In this document: positions 48,041-55,882 of the stretch, piece by piece
Layout: the number at the start of each line of letters is the position of its first letter
How positions within the stretch are numbered: the stretch's first letter is position 1
Assembly: GCA_965250245.1 (NCBI GenBank)
Contig: OZ252296.1
Span: forward strand, 3,968,001 to 4,032,000
Source of the DNA: JABDIP01 sp965250245
Lineage (GTDB): Bacteria; Pseudomonadota; Alphaproteobacteria; DSM-16000; Inquilinaceae
DNA: 64,000 bases
Reading direction: 5' to 3'
The notes under the pieces: model-generated
What the model was told of the DNA's origin: nothing
What the model saw: the letters and a program-made list of their open reading frames with translations, nothing else
Database searches by the model: none
Made by a program: the position numbers and the translations under genes

Positions 48041-51000
48041 TCACCGGAAGCTCCGGGCCCGTGGCAGCTTGACCTGGCGCTGGTCGCCGGTCGGGCGGCG
48101 GATCTCGTCGGCGCGGGCGATGTGGCGTTCGAAGCTGGTGGCGACGATCTTCTCGGTGCGTTGCGGCGGCGCCTCCTCCAACAGGTCGTTCAGCCGGTCG
48201 GAGAGGTTGTACAGCCGGTCGACCTTGAGATGGACCACCTCGTGGCCATTGCCTTTCGGCCGCTCGATCCGGCCGCTGGCGCCCAACAGCTTCGCGCCCA
48301 TCACCTCGCGGCGGAACGCCTCGAAGACCGGCGGCATGATCACCAGATTGGTGACCCCGGTCTCGTCCTCCAGGGTGATGAAGATGACCCCGTTGGCGCT
48401 GCCCGGGCGCTGGCGCACCAGCACCAGCCCGGCCATGGCGATGCGGCGGCCATGCTCCAGCCGGCCGACCACCTCCGCCGGCGAGAAGCCGGCCGCCGCC
48501 AGCCCGTCGCGCAGCAGGGCGACCGGATGGCACTTCAGGGACAGGGACAGGCTGGTGTAATCCTCCACCACATGCTCGCCGATCCGCATCGCCGGCAGCA
48601 GGGCGGCGGAGCCCGGTTCACGCCGGACCGGCATGCGGCCAAGATCCCTGGCCTCCGCGGCGGCGAACAGGGGCAGCGGCTCCGGCCCCAGCGCCTTGAC
48701 CTCCCAGGCGGCCTCCCGCCGGTCGAGCCCCATGGAGCGGAACGCATCGGCCCGGGCCAGCACCTCCAGCGCCGAAACCGTCAGCCCGGACCGGCGCCAC
48801 AGATCGCGCGGATCGTGGAACGGCCCGCCTTCGGCCCGCGCCGCCACCAGCCGCTCGGCATCCTCCTCCTTTAACCCCTTGACCCGCCGCAGGCCCAGGC
48901 GCAGGGCATTTTGGGTCCGGACCGGCTGCTCGGCATAGTCCGGCCGGCAGCGCGCCTCAGCCTCGCCCTCCAGCGGCTCAAGCGTGCTGTCCCAGTCGGA
49001 GAGGTTGACGTCGGGGGCGCGAACCTCGACGCCGTGGTCGCGGGCGTCGCGGACGATCTGGGCCGGGGCGTAGAAGCCCATGGGCTGGCTGTTCAACAAG
49101 GCGCAGGCGAAGACGTCCGGGTAGTAGCATTTCAGCCAGGCCGAGATGTAGACCAGCAGGGCGAAGCTGGCGGCATGGCTCTCCGGGAAGCCATAGGTGC
49201 TGAAGCCCTCGATCTGCTTGAAGCAGCGCTCGGCGAAATCCGGGTCGTAGCCGCGCTTGAGCATGCCGTCGACCATCTTGCCGTGGAACTGGTGGATGTC
49301 GCCCAGGCGCTTGAAGCTGGCCATGGCGCGGCGCAGCTTGTCGGCCTCGCCCGGGGTGAAACCGGCGGCGACGATGGCGATGCGCATGGCCTGTTCCTGG
49401 AACAGCGGCACGCCCAGGGTCTTGTGCAGCACCTCGCGCAGATCGTCGGAGGGATAGTCCACCGTCTCCTCGCCGCAGCGCCGCCTGAGATAGGGGTGCA
49501 CCATGCCGCCCTGGATCGGCCCCGGCCGCACGATCGCCACCTCGATCACCAGATCGTAGAAGGCGCGCGGCTTGAGCCGGGGCAGCATCGACATCTGCGC
49601 CCGGCTCTCCACCTGGAACACACCGACGGAGTCGGCCCGGCACAGCATGTCGTAGACCGCCGGGTCCTCCCACGGCACCGTCGCCAGGGTCAGCGGCGTC
49701 TCGTAATGCCGGGCCAGCAGGTCGAAGCCGCGGCGCACGCAGGACAGCATGCCGAGCCCCAGCACATCGACCTTGAGGATGCCGAGCGCGTCGAGGTCGT
49801 CCTTGTCCCATTCGATGACGGTGCGGTCTTCCATCGCCGCGTTCTCGATCGGCACCAGCTCCGACAGCGGCCCGCGGCTGATGACGAAGCCGCCGACATG
49901 CTGCGACAGATGGCGCGGGAAGCCGATGATCTGGCGGGCCAGGATCAGGGCCCGGCGCAGCAGCGGGTCGTCCGGGTCGAGGCCGGCCTGGCGGACATGC
50001 TCGGTCTCCACCCCGTCGCCGCCCCAGCCCCAGACGGTGCGCGACAGCTTCTCCACCACGTCGACCGACAAGCCCATGGCCTTGCCGACCTCGCGGATCG
50101 AGCCGCGCGAGCGGTAGCAGATCACCGTAGCGGTCATGCCGGCGCGGTTGCGGCCGTATTTCTGATAGATGTACTGGATCACCTCCTCGCGCCGCTCATG
50201 CTCGAAATCGACGTCGATATCCGGCGGCTCGTTGCGCTCTGCCGAGACGAAGCGCTCGAACAGCAGATCGGCCTTGGTGGGATCGACGGCGGTGATGCCC
50301 AGCGCATAGCAGACCGCGGAATTGGCCGCCGAGCCGCGGCCCTGGCAGAGGATCTTCTTCGACCGGGCGAAGCGCACGATGTCGTAGACGGTGAGGAAAT
50401 AGGGCGCGTAGTTGAGCTCGCCGATCAGGTCGAGCTCATGGCGCAGCTGGTCGCGGACCTTCGGGGTGAGCCCCTCCGGATAGCGCTCCGCCGCGCGCTC
50501 CCAGGTCAAATGCTCCAGCTCCTCCTGGGGCGAGCGGCCGTCGCGGGTGATCTCGTCGGGGTATTCGTAGCGCAGCTCGTCGAGCGAGAACCGGCAGGCT
50601 TCGGCGATCTCGACGGTGCGGGCGACCGCCTCCGCATGGTCGCGGAACAGCCGCGCCATCTCGTCCGGCGCCTTCAGGTGGCGCTCGGCATTGGCGTGCA
50701 GGCGCCAGCCGGCGGTGCGGATGGTGCAATGCTCGCGGATGCAGGTCAGCACGTCCTGCAGCGGCCGGCGTTCCGGCGCGTGGCAATGCACGTCGTTGGT
50801 GGCGACCAGCGGGGTGCCGTTGCGTTCCGCCAACGCCGCCAGCCGCGCCAGCCGCTTGTTGTCGTCGCCGCGATAGAGGTGATGGGCGGCGAGGTAGAGC
50901 CGGTCTCCCAACATGCCGCGATAGGCGGAAAGCTGGCGGGCGAAGGCGCCATCGATGGCCAGCGACGGCTCCCGGCCGGCCTCGGTGTCGGGTTCCGGCG

Positions 51001-51448
51001 GCAAGACGACAAAGATCTGCCCGGCCCGCGCCTCGGCCACATCGGCCCGGGTCAGGAGGCACTCGCCTTTCGGCGCCCGGCGGCGGCCGACGGTCAGCAG
51101 CTTCGACAACCGGCCATAGGCGGCCCGGTCCGTCGGAAAGCACAGCAGGCTGGGCCCGTCCTGCAGATCGAGCCTTGCCCCGACCACCAGCCGGATACCC
51201 GCCTGCTTGCAGGCGATATGGGCCCGCACCACCCCGGCCAGCGAGTTGCGGTCCGCCACCGCGATCGCCGCATGCCCCAACGCCGCCGCCGTGACCGCCA
51301 ACTCCTCCGGATGCGACGCCCCCCGCAAAAACGAAAAATTGCTGCTCACCTGCAACTCGACATAACCAACCGGAGGCGGTGCCTCGCCCTCCCGCCTCGG
51401 CTTCGGCGCCCTCTTGCGGACGGGAAACTGCTTGATCGTCGCAGTCAC
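48041..51448 (-). CDS. dnaE2: Error-prone DNA polymerase DnaE2 (ImuC)
   Basis: A 1135-residue C-family polymerase, the catalytic part of the SOS mutasome with ImuA and ImuB. It has the PHP region (YVELQVSSNFSFLRGASHPEEL, about residues 28-49), the catalytic PDIDVDF loop (about 408-414), the helix-hairpin-helix part, and an OB domain near residue 960-1030 with VIFITLEDETGVTNLV. It lacks the long C-terminal tau-binding part of DnaE1. It starts with GTG at 51448, and its ribosome site (GAGGGGG) is built from repeat sequence. A DUF559 gene separates it from imuB by insertion. Confidence 0.95.
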   Translation of the reverse strand: MTATIKQFPVRKRAPKPRREGEAPPPVGYVELQVSSNFSFLRGASHPEELAVTAAALGHAAIAVADRNSLAGVVRAHIACKQAGIRLVVGARLDLQDGPSLLCFPTDRAAYGRLSKLLTVGRRRAPKGECLLTRADVAEARAGQIFVVLPPEPDTEAGREPSLAIDGAFARQLSAYRGMLGDRLYLAAHHLYRGDDNKRLARLAALAERNGTPLVATNDVHCHAPERRPLQDVLTCIREHCTIRTAGWRLHANAERHLKAPDEMARLFRDHAEAVARTVEIAEACRFSLDELRYEYPDEITRDGRSPQEELEHLTWERAAERYPEGLTPKVRDQLRHELDLIGELNYAPYFLTVYDIVRFARSKKILCQGRGSAANSAVCYALGITAVDPTKADLLFERFVSAERNEPPDIDVDFEHERREEVIQYIYQKYGRNRAGMTATVICYRSRGSIREVGKAMGLSVDVVEKLSRTVWGWGGDGVETEHVRQAGLDPDDPLLRRALILARQIIGFPRHLSQHVGGFVISRGPLSELVPIENAAMEDRTVIEWDKDDLDALGILKVDVLGLGMLSCVRRGFDLLARHYETPLTLATVPWEDPAVYDMLCRADSVGVFQVESRAQMSMLPRLKPRAFYDLVIEVAIVRPGPIQGGMVHPYLRRRCGEETVDYPSDDLREVLHKTLGVPLFQEQAMRIAIVAAGFTPGEADKLRRAMASFKRLGDIHQFHGKMVDGMLKRGYDPDFAERCFKQIEGFSTYGFPESHAASFALLVYISAWLKCYYPDVFACALLNSQPMGFYAPAQIVRDARDHGVEVRAPDVNLSDWDSTLEPLEGEAEARCRPDYAEQPVRTQNALRLGLRRVKGLKEEDAERLVAARAEGGPFHDPRDLWRRSGLTVSALEVLARADAFRSMGLDRREAAWEVKALGPEPLPLFAAAEARDLGRMPVRREPGSAALLPAMRIGEHVVEDYTSLSLSLKCHPVALLRDGLAAAGFSPAEVVGRLEHGRRIAMAGLVLVRQRPGSANGVIFITLEDETGVTNLVIMPPVFEAFRREVMGAKLLGASGRIERPKGNGHEVVHLKVDRLYNLSDRLNDLLEEAPPQRTEKIVATSFERHIARADEIRRPTGDQRQVKLPRARSFR

Positions 51449-51453
51449 GATAT

Positions 51454-51574
51454 CCCCCTCACCCTAACCCTCTCCCGCCAGGGGAGAGGGGACTGGGCCA
51501 GTGCGGTCATACGACTCCTCTCCCCTCGCGGGAGAGGAAGGGGCCCGCGGCGAAGCTGTGGGAAGGTGAGGGGG
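51454..51574. repeat. Left terminal inverted repeat of DUF559 element
   Basis: The left arm begins CCCCCTCACCCTAACCCTC and ends GGGAAGGTGAGGGGG. It is the inverted, near-identical partner of 51916-52036. It codes for the C-terminus and stop codon of the DUF559 protein and lies just before the dnaE2 start. Confidence 0.85.
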
Positions 51575-52069
51575 CTGCACGGTCGCAGACCGTGCAATGA
51601 CATCCAGAACACCTTCGAGGTTTTCGCGAACCTGATTGTTCCAGAAGCGAAGCACCCTGAAGCCTTGGGACCGCAAATAAGCCGTGCGAGCAAGATCATG
51701 CTTGCGCCGGCGTGCATGCTGGCCGCCATCAACCTCGATGATCAGACGGGTCTCGTAGCAGATGAAATCCACGACATAACGGCCAACCGGGACCTGCCGG
51801 CGGAACTTGAAGCCTTCACATCGACGGTCACGCAAAGCCTTCCAAAGGCGGCGCTCGGGCTCGGTCTGGGCACTTCGCAGATAGCGGGCGCGGCCAGTGG
51901 GTTGATTTTGTCTACCCCCCTCACCTTCCCACGGCTTCGCCGCGGGCCCCTTCCTCTCCCGCAAGGGGAGAGGAGTCATGTCGGGGCACCGATCCAGCCC
52001 CCTCTCCCCTGGCGGGAGAGGGTTAGGGTGAGGGGGCTGAGCGATCGGGCTGTTTGACGGTGCGCTCAT
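51464..52069 (-). CDS. DUF559 domain (PD-(D/E)xK-type) endonuclease-like protein
   Basis: A 201-residue protein. The central part (about residues 50-155) is a clear DUF559 domain, related to Vsr-type nucleases: TEPERRLWKALR, FKFRRQVPVGRYVVDFICY, LIIEVDGGQH and GFRVLRFWNNQV. The Asp in VVDF and the Glu/Asp in IIEVDG are candidate metal ligands. The first 45 and last 45 residues are translated inverted-repeat sequence (PHPNPLPPGERG, PSPLAGEG). The ATG overlaps the imuB stop (ATGA), and the TAG stop lies inside the left repeat, 15 bp before the dnaE2 GTG. Its role may be movement of the element or a DNA-processing function within the SOS response. Confidence 0.8.
   Translation of the reverse strand: MSAPSNSPIAQPPHPNPLPPGERGLDRCPDMTPLPLRERKGPAAKPWEGEGGRQNQPTGRARYLRSAQTEPERRLWKALRDRRCEGFKFRRQVPVGRYVVDFICYETRLIIEVDGGQHARRRKHDLARTAYLRSQGFRVLRFWNNQVRENLEGVLDVIARSATVQPPHLPTASPRAPSSPARGEESYDRTGPVPSPLAGEG
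51916..52036. repeat. Right terminal inverted repeat of DUF559 element
   Basis: The right arm begins CCCCCTCACCTTCCCACGGC and ends GGTTAGGGTGAGGGGG. It mirrors 51454-51574 with few differences and encodes the N-terminal extension of the DUF559 protein. Confidence 0.85.
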
Positions 52070-53739
52070 GGGAAGACCCCGTGGAGGTACCAGCGGGGTG
52101 GGGTGGCGGGGTCGTAGAGGCCGGCGCGGTAGAGCCAGAAGCGGCGGCCTTTCGTGTCCTCGACCCGGTAGTAGTCGCGCGGGCGGTTGGCCTCGGCGCC
52201 GGCCGGCACGTCCTGCCACCATTCCGGCGACAGCCGTTCCGGCCCGTCGGCGCGGACCACCCGGTGCACGATGCGGCCGCGGCGGAACAGCACCGGCGGG
52301 TCGTCGGGGATCGGGGCGGTGACCTCGATCGGTTCGGGCACCGGCAGCAGGCGTACCGGGCGCAGCCGGTCCGGCCAGGCGCCCGACTCTTTATCTTGCA
52401 GCGCCTCGGGATCGGTGACCGGCCCGTCCATGGCCGGGCGCATCGCCACCGCCCGCTCCGGCAAATGGCTTTCGAACGGCACCGGACGGACCACCGCGTT
52501 CCGTCCGAGCCGGCCGGCCAGCCGGTCGACCAGATCGTCCAGCGGCGTGTCGTCGCCGGACGCTCCCCCGGCCTCGCCGAACCCGATCTGCCGGGCGCCG
52601 AGCGGTTCCGTGACCAGCGCCGACAGCACCGCGACCTCGATCCCGAAGCCGGCATCGATGCGGTCCAGGCGCCCGGCCAGCAGCCGGAACAGGTGTTGCG
52701 GCCGGCGGCTCGGCCGGCTGGTGCCGATGGTCTGCCGGTCGACCCCGCCATCGACCCGGTAGAGCGCCAGCTCGACCCGCCGGGCGCCGTGCTGCGCCTC
52801 CTCCAGCCCGGCGCAGAGCTTGGCCAGAAGCCGCTCCAGGGCGGCGGAGACATCCTCGGTACGGCCGATCGCTTCGGGAAACACCATGCGGGCGAGATGG
52901 ACCGGCACCGGCCGGCGCGGCGAGACCGGCTCCGCCGCCCGGCCCAGCGCCTGGTCGACCCGGCGCAGCACCTCCGGCCCGAAGCGGGCGGCGAGGCTGC
53001 CACGCGGCAGGGCGGCAAGATCGCCGATGCGGCGCAGGCCGAGCCGCTCGAGCCCCTCGACCGTGGCCGGGTCGAGCCGGAGCCCGGCAACCGGCAGTCC
53101 GGCCAGGGCCGCGTCGGACCCGCCGGGCGGGATCAGCGCCTCGCCCAACGGCCCTCCGGCCGGGCCGTAGCCGCCACCCATGCGGGATATCGCCCAGGCG
53201 GCACCTGGCGTGTCGGCGACGGCCAGCGACCCGGCATAGCCGATGGCGGTCAACCGCTCGATCAGGTCGCGCGCCAGCCCGGCCTCGCCGCCGAACAGAT
53301 GGGCGCAGCCGGTGATGTCGAGCAGGATGCAGTCCTCGCCATGGGTCGCGGTCCAGGGGGTATAGCGGCCGCACCAGTCGGCCAGGCCGGCCAGCGCCCG
53401 TGCATCGGCCACCGGGTCGGCCTCGACCACCTGCAGCCCCGGCTCCAGGGCACGGGCATCGGCCAGCGGCATACCGGGTGCGAGCCCGACGGCGGCGGCC
53501 GTCGGATCCACCGACACCAGGATCATCCGCCCCCGCTCCGCCGCCATCACCGCCAGGGGAGAACCGGGGACAGTATACTTATCTCCCATCGCGGCAGGCC
53601 TGCCGCGATGGGAGATAAGTATACTGTCCCCGTTTCTCCCCTGGCCAAAAGAGCTGCCCCCGTTTCTGCGCGCCCAGAGGCGGCGCAGCCGGTCGGTCGG
53701 CAGGGTCGGCAGCCACAGGGCAAGGATGCGCCGGTGCAT
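52066..53739 (-). CDS. imuB: Y-family polymerase homologue ImuB
   Basis: A 557-residue protein of the ImuB group, non-catalytic Y-family homologues that link ImuA, DnaE2 and the sliding clamp. It starts MHRRILALWLPTLPTDRL. The polymerase-like core follows, with VSVDPTAAAVGLAPGMPLADARAL, GEDCILLDITGCAHLFGGE and AVADTPGAAWAISR. Residues about 32-63 are encoded by a 94-bp palindrome and a flanking repeat and are foreign to the family, so the gene has gained an in-frame insertion. Its upstream region has its own LexA box over a -10 element. It overlaps the DUF559 gene at its 3' end. Confidence 0.9.
   Translation of the reverse strand: MHRRILALWLPTLPTDRLRRLWARRNGGSSFGQGRNGDSILISHRGRPAAMGDKYTVPGSPLAVMAAERGRMILVSVDPTAAAVGLAPGMPLADARALEPGLQVVEADPVADARALAGLADWCGRYTPWTATHGEDCILLDITGCAHLFGGEAGLARDLIERLTAIGYAGSLAVADTPGAAWAISRMGGGYGPAGGPLGEALIPPGGSDAALAGLPVAGLRLDPATVEGLERLGLRRIGDLAALPRGSLAARFGPEVLRRVDQALGRAAEPVSPRRPVPVHLARMVFPEAIGRTEDVSAALERLLAKLCAGLEEAQHGARRVELALYRVDGGVDRQTIGTSRPSRRPQHLFRLLAGRLDRIDAGFGIEVAVLSALVTEPLGARQIGFGEAGGASGDDTPLDDLVDRLAGRLGRNAVVRPVPFESHLPERAVAMRPAMDGPVTDPEALQDKESGAWPDRLRPVRLLPVPEPIEVTAPIPDDPPVLFRRGRIVHRVVRADGPERLSPEWWQDVPAGAEANRPRDYYRVEDTKGRRFWLYRAGLYDPATPPRWYLHGVFP
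53552..53645. repeat. 94-bp palindrome inside imuB
   Basis: An almost perfect inverted repeat centred at 53598/53599, with arms GCCAGGGGAGAA-CCGGGGACAG and onward to CGCGGCAGG, one mismatch pair per arm. The unit GGGGACAGTATACTT is typical of REP-type sequences. A related CTGCCCCCGTTTCT lies 30 bp beyond (53654-53667) beside CTGTCCCCGTTTCT (53624-53637), suggesting a partial second unit. It is read through in frame by imuB. Confidence 0.93.
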
Positions 53740-53762
53740 GGTCCTCTCCGTGGATCGGGACA

Positions 53763-53777
53763 GAACATAATAGGAAC
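53763..53777 (-). promoter_or_regulatory. LexA box and promoter of imuB
   Basis: On the minus strand GTTC-CTATTAT-GTTC is a perfect alphaproteobacterial SOS box (GTTC-N7-GTTC). It covers a -10 element TATTAT (53772-53767) that is 16 bp from a TTGATT -35 (53794-53789). The start codon is 24 bp downstream. Confidence 0.8.
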
Positions 53778-53813
53778 ATTTGTGGACGAATCAAGTCAGA
53801 TGCCCCTTCCTCT

Positions 53814-53919
53814 CGTCGTCCCCGGGCTCGACCCGGGGACCCATAAAGAGGCCGGCACGGTAATGACAATCCGGGCGCTCGCTGCATGATGGGTCGCCGG
53901 ATCAAGCCCGGGGACGACG
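53814..53919. repeat. CGTCGTCCCCGGGC palindromic repeat between imuA and imuB
   Basis: The left arm begins CGTCGTCCCCGGGCTCGACC and the right arm ends CAAGCCCGGGGACGACG, with an inner CCCGGG hairpin. It occupies half of the 203-bp gap between imuA and imuB, which are usually adjacent. Confidence 0.85.
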
Positions 53920-53942
53920 CAGTGGAGTGGGGCGGAGAGCCC

Positions 53943-54764
53943 TTACGCCGCGTCGGCGGTGCGGGAGGCGGGGAGCAGGCGCGGGCCGGGGATCTCGGTC
54001 TGCGGGGCGGCGGCCGGGTCGGCCAGGACCAGGCCTTCGCCCGGGCCGCGCCAGGCGACCGTCCAGCGGCCCGGGCGGCCGCCGCGGCAGCGCAGCAGGT
54101 CGAGCTGCCAGCACGGGTCGCCGATGCCGGGCTCGCCGGCCACCGGACGGCTGCCGAGGGCAGAGACCCGCCAGCGGGTCACGGCGCTGCTGGTCATCTG
54201 CGATCCACGGCGGCGCAGCAGGAGGGCGGTGACGCCGCCGGATTCCGCCGCCAGCTGCAGCCGCCGGCTGGCGGTCAGGTCGGCCGATTCCACCTCGCCC
54301 ACCACCGCGGCGACGGCATCGGACCGGGCCGCCTCCTCCAGCGCCCAGAGCAGGTCGGCCGGCTTGCGGCCGCGGGCCACGACCAGCCGGTCCGGCGTCA
54401 GCCCATAGCCGGCCAGCCCCGGCGCATACAGATCGCCATCCGCCGTCAGCCACAGCACCGAACGCCCGGCCCGCGCCGCCAGCCGGGCCAGCAGCAGGGC
54501 GACGAAGCCGGTCGCGGCGCCGTCATCGGTGGCGCCGAGCACCTCATGCAGGCAACCGAGCGGCAGCCCGCCCCCGGCCAGCGCCGCATCGACCGGCGGG
54601 ACGCCCAGATCGAGCACTGCGCCGTCGCCGCCATCCACCCCCTCCAGGCCGCGAATCCGCGCCCGGAGACCGGCCAGAATGGCGGCCCGGTCCGGCTTTC
54701 GGCCGTCATCCATGCCATCGGCATCGCCTGTGTGCGGTGGCGCGTGCATCGGATCAATCATCAT
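53943..54764 (-). CDS. imuA: ImuA (SulA/RecA-like mutasome protein)
   Basis: A 273-residue ImuA homologue, a RecA-related regulator of the DnaE2 mutasome. It has DLGVPPVDAALAGGGLPLGCLHEVLG (about residues 52-77), SVLWLTADGDLYAPGLAGYGL and LLLRRRGSQMTSSAVTRWRVSAL. The conventional ATP-binding Walker lysine is not preserved, as in the family. The SOS box directly adjoins the ATG at 54764, so translation may start there on a nearly leaderless transcript, or at a later ATG (54749 or 54713). A repeat separates it from imuB. Confidence 0.87.
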   Translation of the reverse strand: MMIDPMHAPPHTGDADGMDDGRKPDRAAILAGLRARIRGLEGVDGGDGAVLDLGVPPVDAALAGGGLPLGCLHEVLGATDDGAATGFVALLLARLAARAGRSVLWLTADGDLYAPGLAGYGLTPDRLVVARGRKPADLLWALEEAARSDAVAAVVGEVESADLTASRRLQLAAESGGVTALLLRRRGSQMTSSAVTRWRVSALGSRPVAGEPGIGDPCWQLDLLRCRGGRPGRWTVAWRGPGEGLVLADPAAAPQTEIPGPRLLPASRTADAA

Positions 54765-54765
54765 T

Positions 54766-54780
54766 GTTCTTGATTTGTTC
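54766..54780 (-). promoter_or_regulatory. LexA box of imuA
   Basis: GAAC-AAATCAA-GAAC on the minus strand (GTTC-N7-GTTC on the other) is a perfect SOS box only 1 bp from the imuA ATG. A further GAAC at 54788-54791 forms an inverted pair with GTTC at 54777. TTGACT hexamers lie upstream. Confidence 0.75.
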
Positions 54781-54943
54781 TAATCGAGAACAAGTCAAGG
54801 AGTCAAGGTTTCGGCCTCAAGAGCAGGAAATCATTCCTTTCTCGCGAGCAATGGCCACGAAATACAATCGCGAAAAGGTTGCAGACTTTCCCGCCGCTCT
54901 CTTTAGGATCGCGGCCCGCACCACGAGCCAGCCTGCCGCATCG

Positions 54944-55720
54944 TCAACGCCCGCTGAAATCCGGCTTCCGCTTCTCCAGGAACGCGCGATAGCCCTCGCG
55001 ATAATCCTCGGTCCCAAAGGACTCGTAGCTGGCGGCGATCTCCGCCGGGTCGAGCGGCACACCGGAAGCAAGCCGCTGTGCGAACCGCTTATGGACCCGG
55101 TTGACCAGCGGCGCCCCGCCGGCGATGCGGGCCGCACAATCGCCGGCCGCCGCATCGAGGTCGGTATCCGGCACCACGCGGGTCACGATGCCCAGCGCCA
55201 GCGCCTCCGCCGCATCGACAACCCGCGCCTCCAGCAGCAGCGCCAATGTCCGCTCCCGGCCCAGCGCGCCGAACACGACCGCGAATTCCGGATAGGGCAT
55301 CGCAAGACCCAGCCGGCTGACCGGAACGCCGAAGCGGCCGCTCTCACCGCTGATCCTGAGGTCGCAGAGCAAGGCCAGCACCAGCCCCGCGCCGGTGCAC
55401 GGGCCGCGAATCGCCGCCAGGACCGGGTGCGGGCAGGCCCGGATCGCGTCATAGGCGTCTTCCATGATCCGGCCATAGGCGGCGGCCTGCTCCGGGCTGC
55501 CCCGTTCGCTCTCGAACTCGGCGATATCGGCGCCAGGCGAGAACGCCTCGCCGGCGCCGCGCAGGACAACGCAGCCCACCGTGCCGTCGGCGGTGAGGTC
55601 GGCGAACGCGGCCGTCAGCAACGGCCACATCGGCTGGTTCAGCGCGTTCATGCGGTCGGGGCGGTTCAGCACCACCGAGGCGACGCCGTCGCGCCGTTCC
55701 ACCGAAACCGGGTCCGCCAT
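54944..55720 (-). CDS. Enoyl-CoA hydratase/isomerase family protein
   Basis: A 258-residue crotonase-fold protein. It has VVLNRPDRMNALN (about residues 16-28), the oxyanion-hole stretch GEAFSPGADIAEF (about 56-68), and AIRGPCTGAGLVLALLCDLRI (about 103-123). The second catalytic region reads RLGLAMPYPEFAVVF, lacking the usual PGxGG, so hydratase activity is not certain. An acyl-CoA isomerase or other crotonase reaction is possible. It stands alone, upstream of imuA on the same strand but with an AT-rich gap of about 160 bp that holds the imuA promoter. Confidence 0.85.
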   Translation of the reverse strand: MADPVSVERRDGVASVVLNRPDRMNALNQPMWPLLTAAFADLTADGTVGCVVLRGAGEAFSPGADIAEFESERGSPEQAAAYGRIMEDAYDAIRACPHPVLAAIRGPCTGAGLVLALLCDLRISGESGRFGVPVSRLGLAMPYPEFAVVFGALGRERTLALLLEARVVDAAEALALGIVTRVVPDTDLDAAAGDCAARIAGGAPLVNRVHKRFAQRLASGVPLDPAEIAASYESFGTEDYREGYRAFLEKRKPDFSGR

Positions 55721-55882
55721 GCCAAGTCCTGCCCGAATGCCTGCGAGGCGATCAGCCTAGAGCATTGCCGGGCGTCGCGAAATCCGCCGCCGCGCCGGGT
55801 TTCGCGCCGTCGGGCCGCGGGTTAGTGTGAACCGGCCGGCGCCCGCCGGCACCTTGCACCGGAACAGGCGACGGGAGCCTCC

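Larger units (their letters stand above)
51454..52036. mobile_element. Putative mobile element: DUF559 nuclease gene between terminal inverted repeats
   Basis: Two 121-bp copies of one repeat lie in opposite orientation and enclose about 340 bp that code for a DUF559 nuclease core. Each copy is itself an imperfect hairpin. A related copy without a gene lies at 22517-22707. The element sits between imuB and dnaE2, genes that are normally adjacent. The arrangement recalls REP-associated tyrosine transposases, but with a different nuclease type. No target-site duplication could be defined. Confidence 0.6.
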
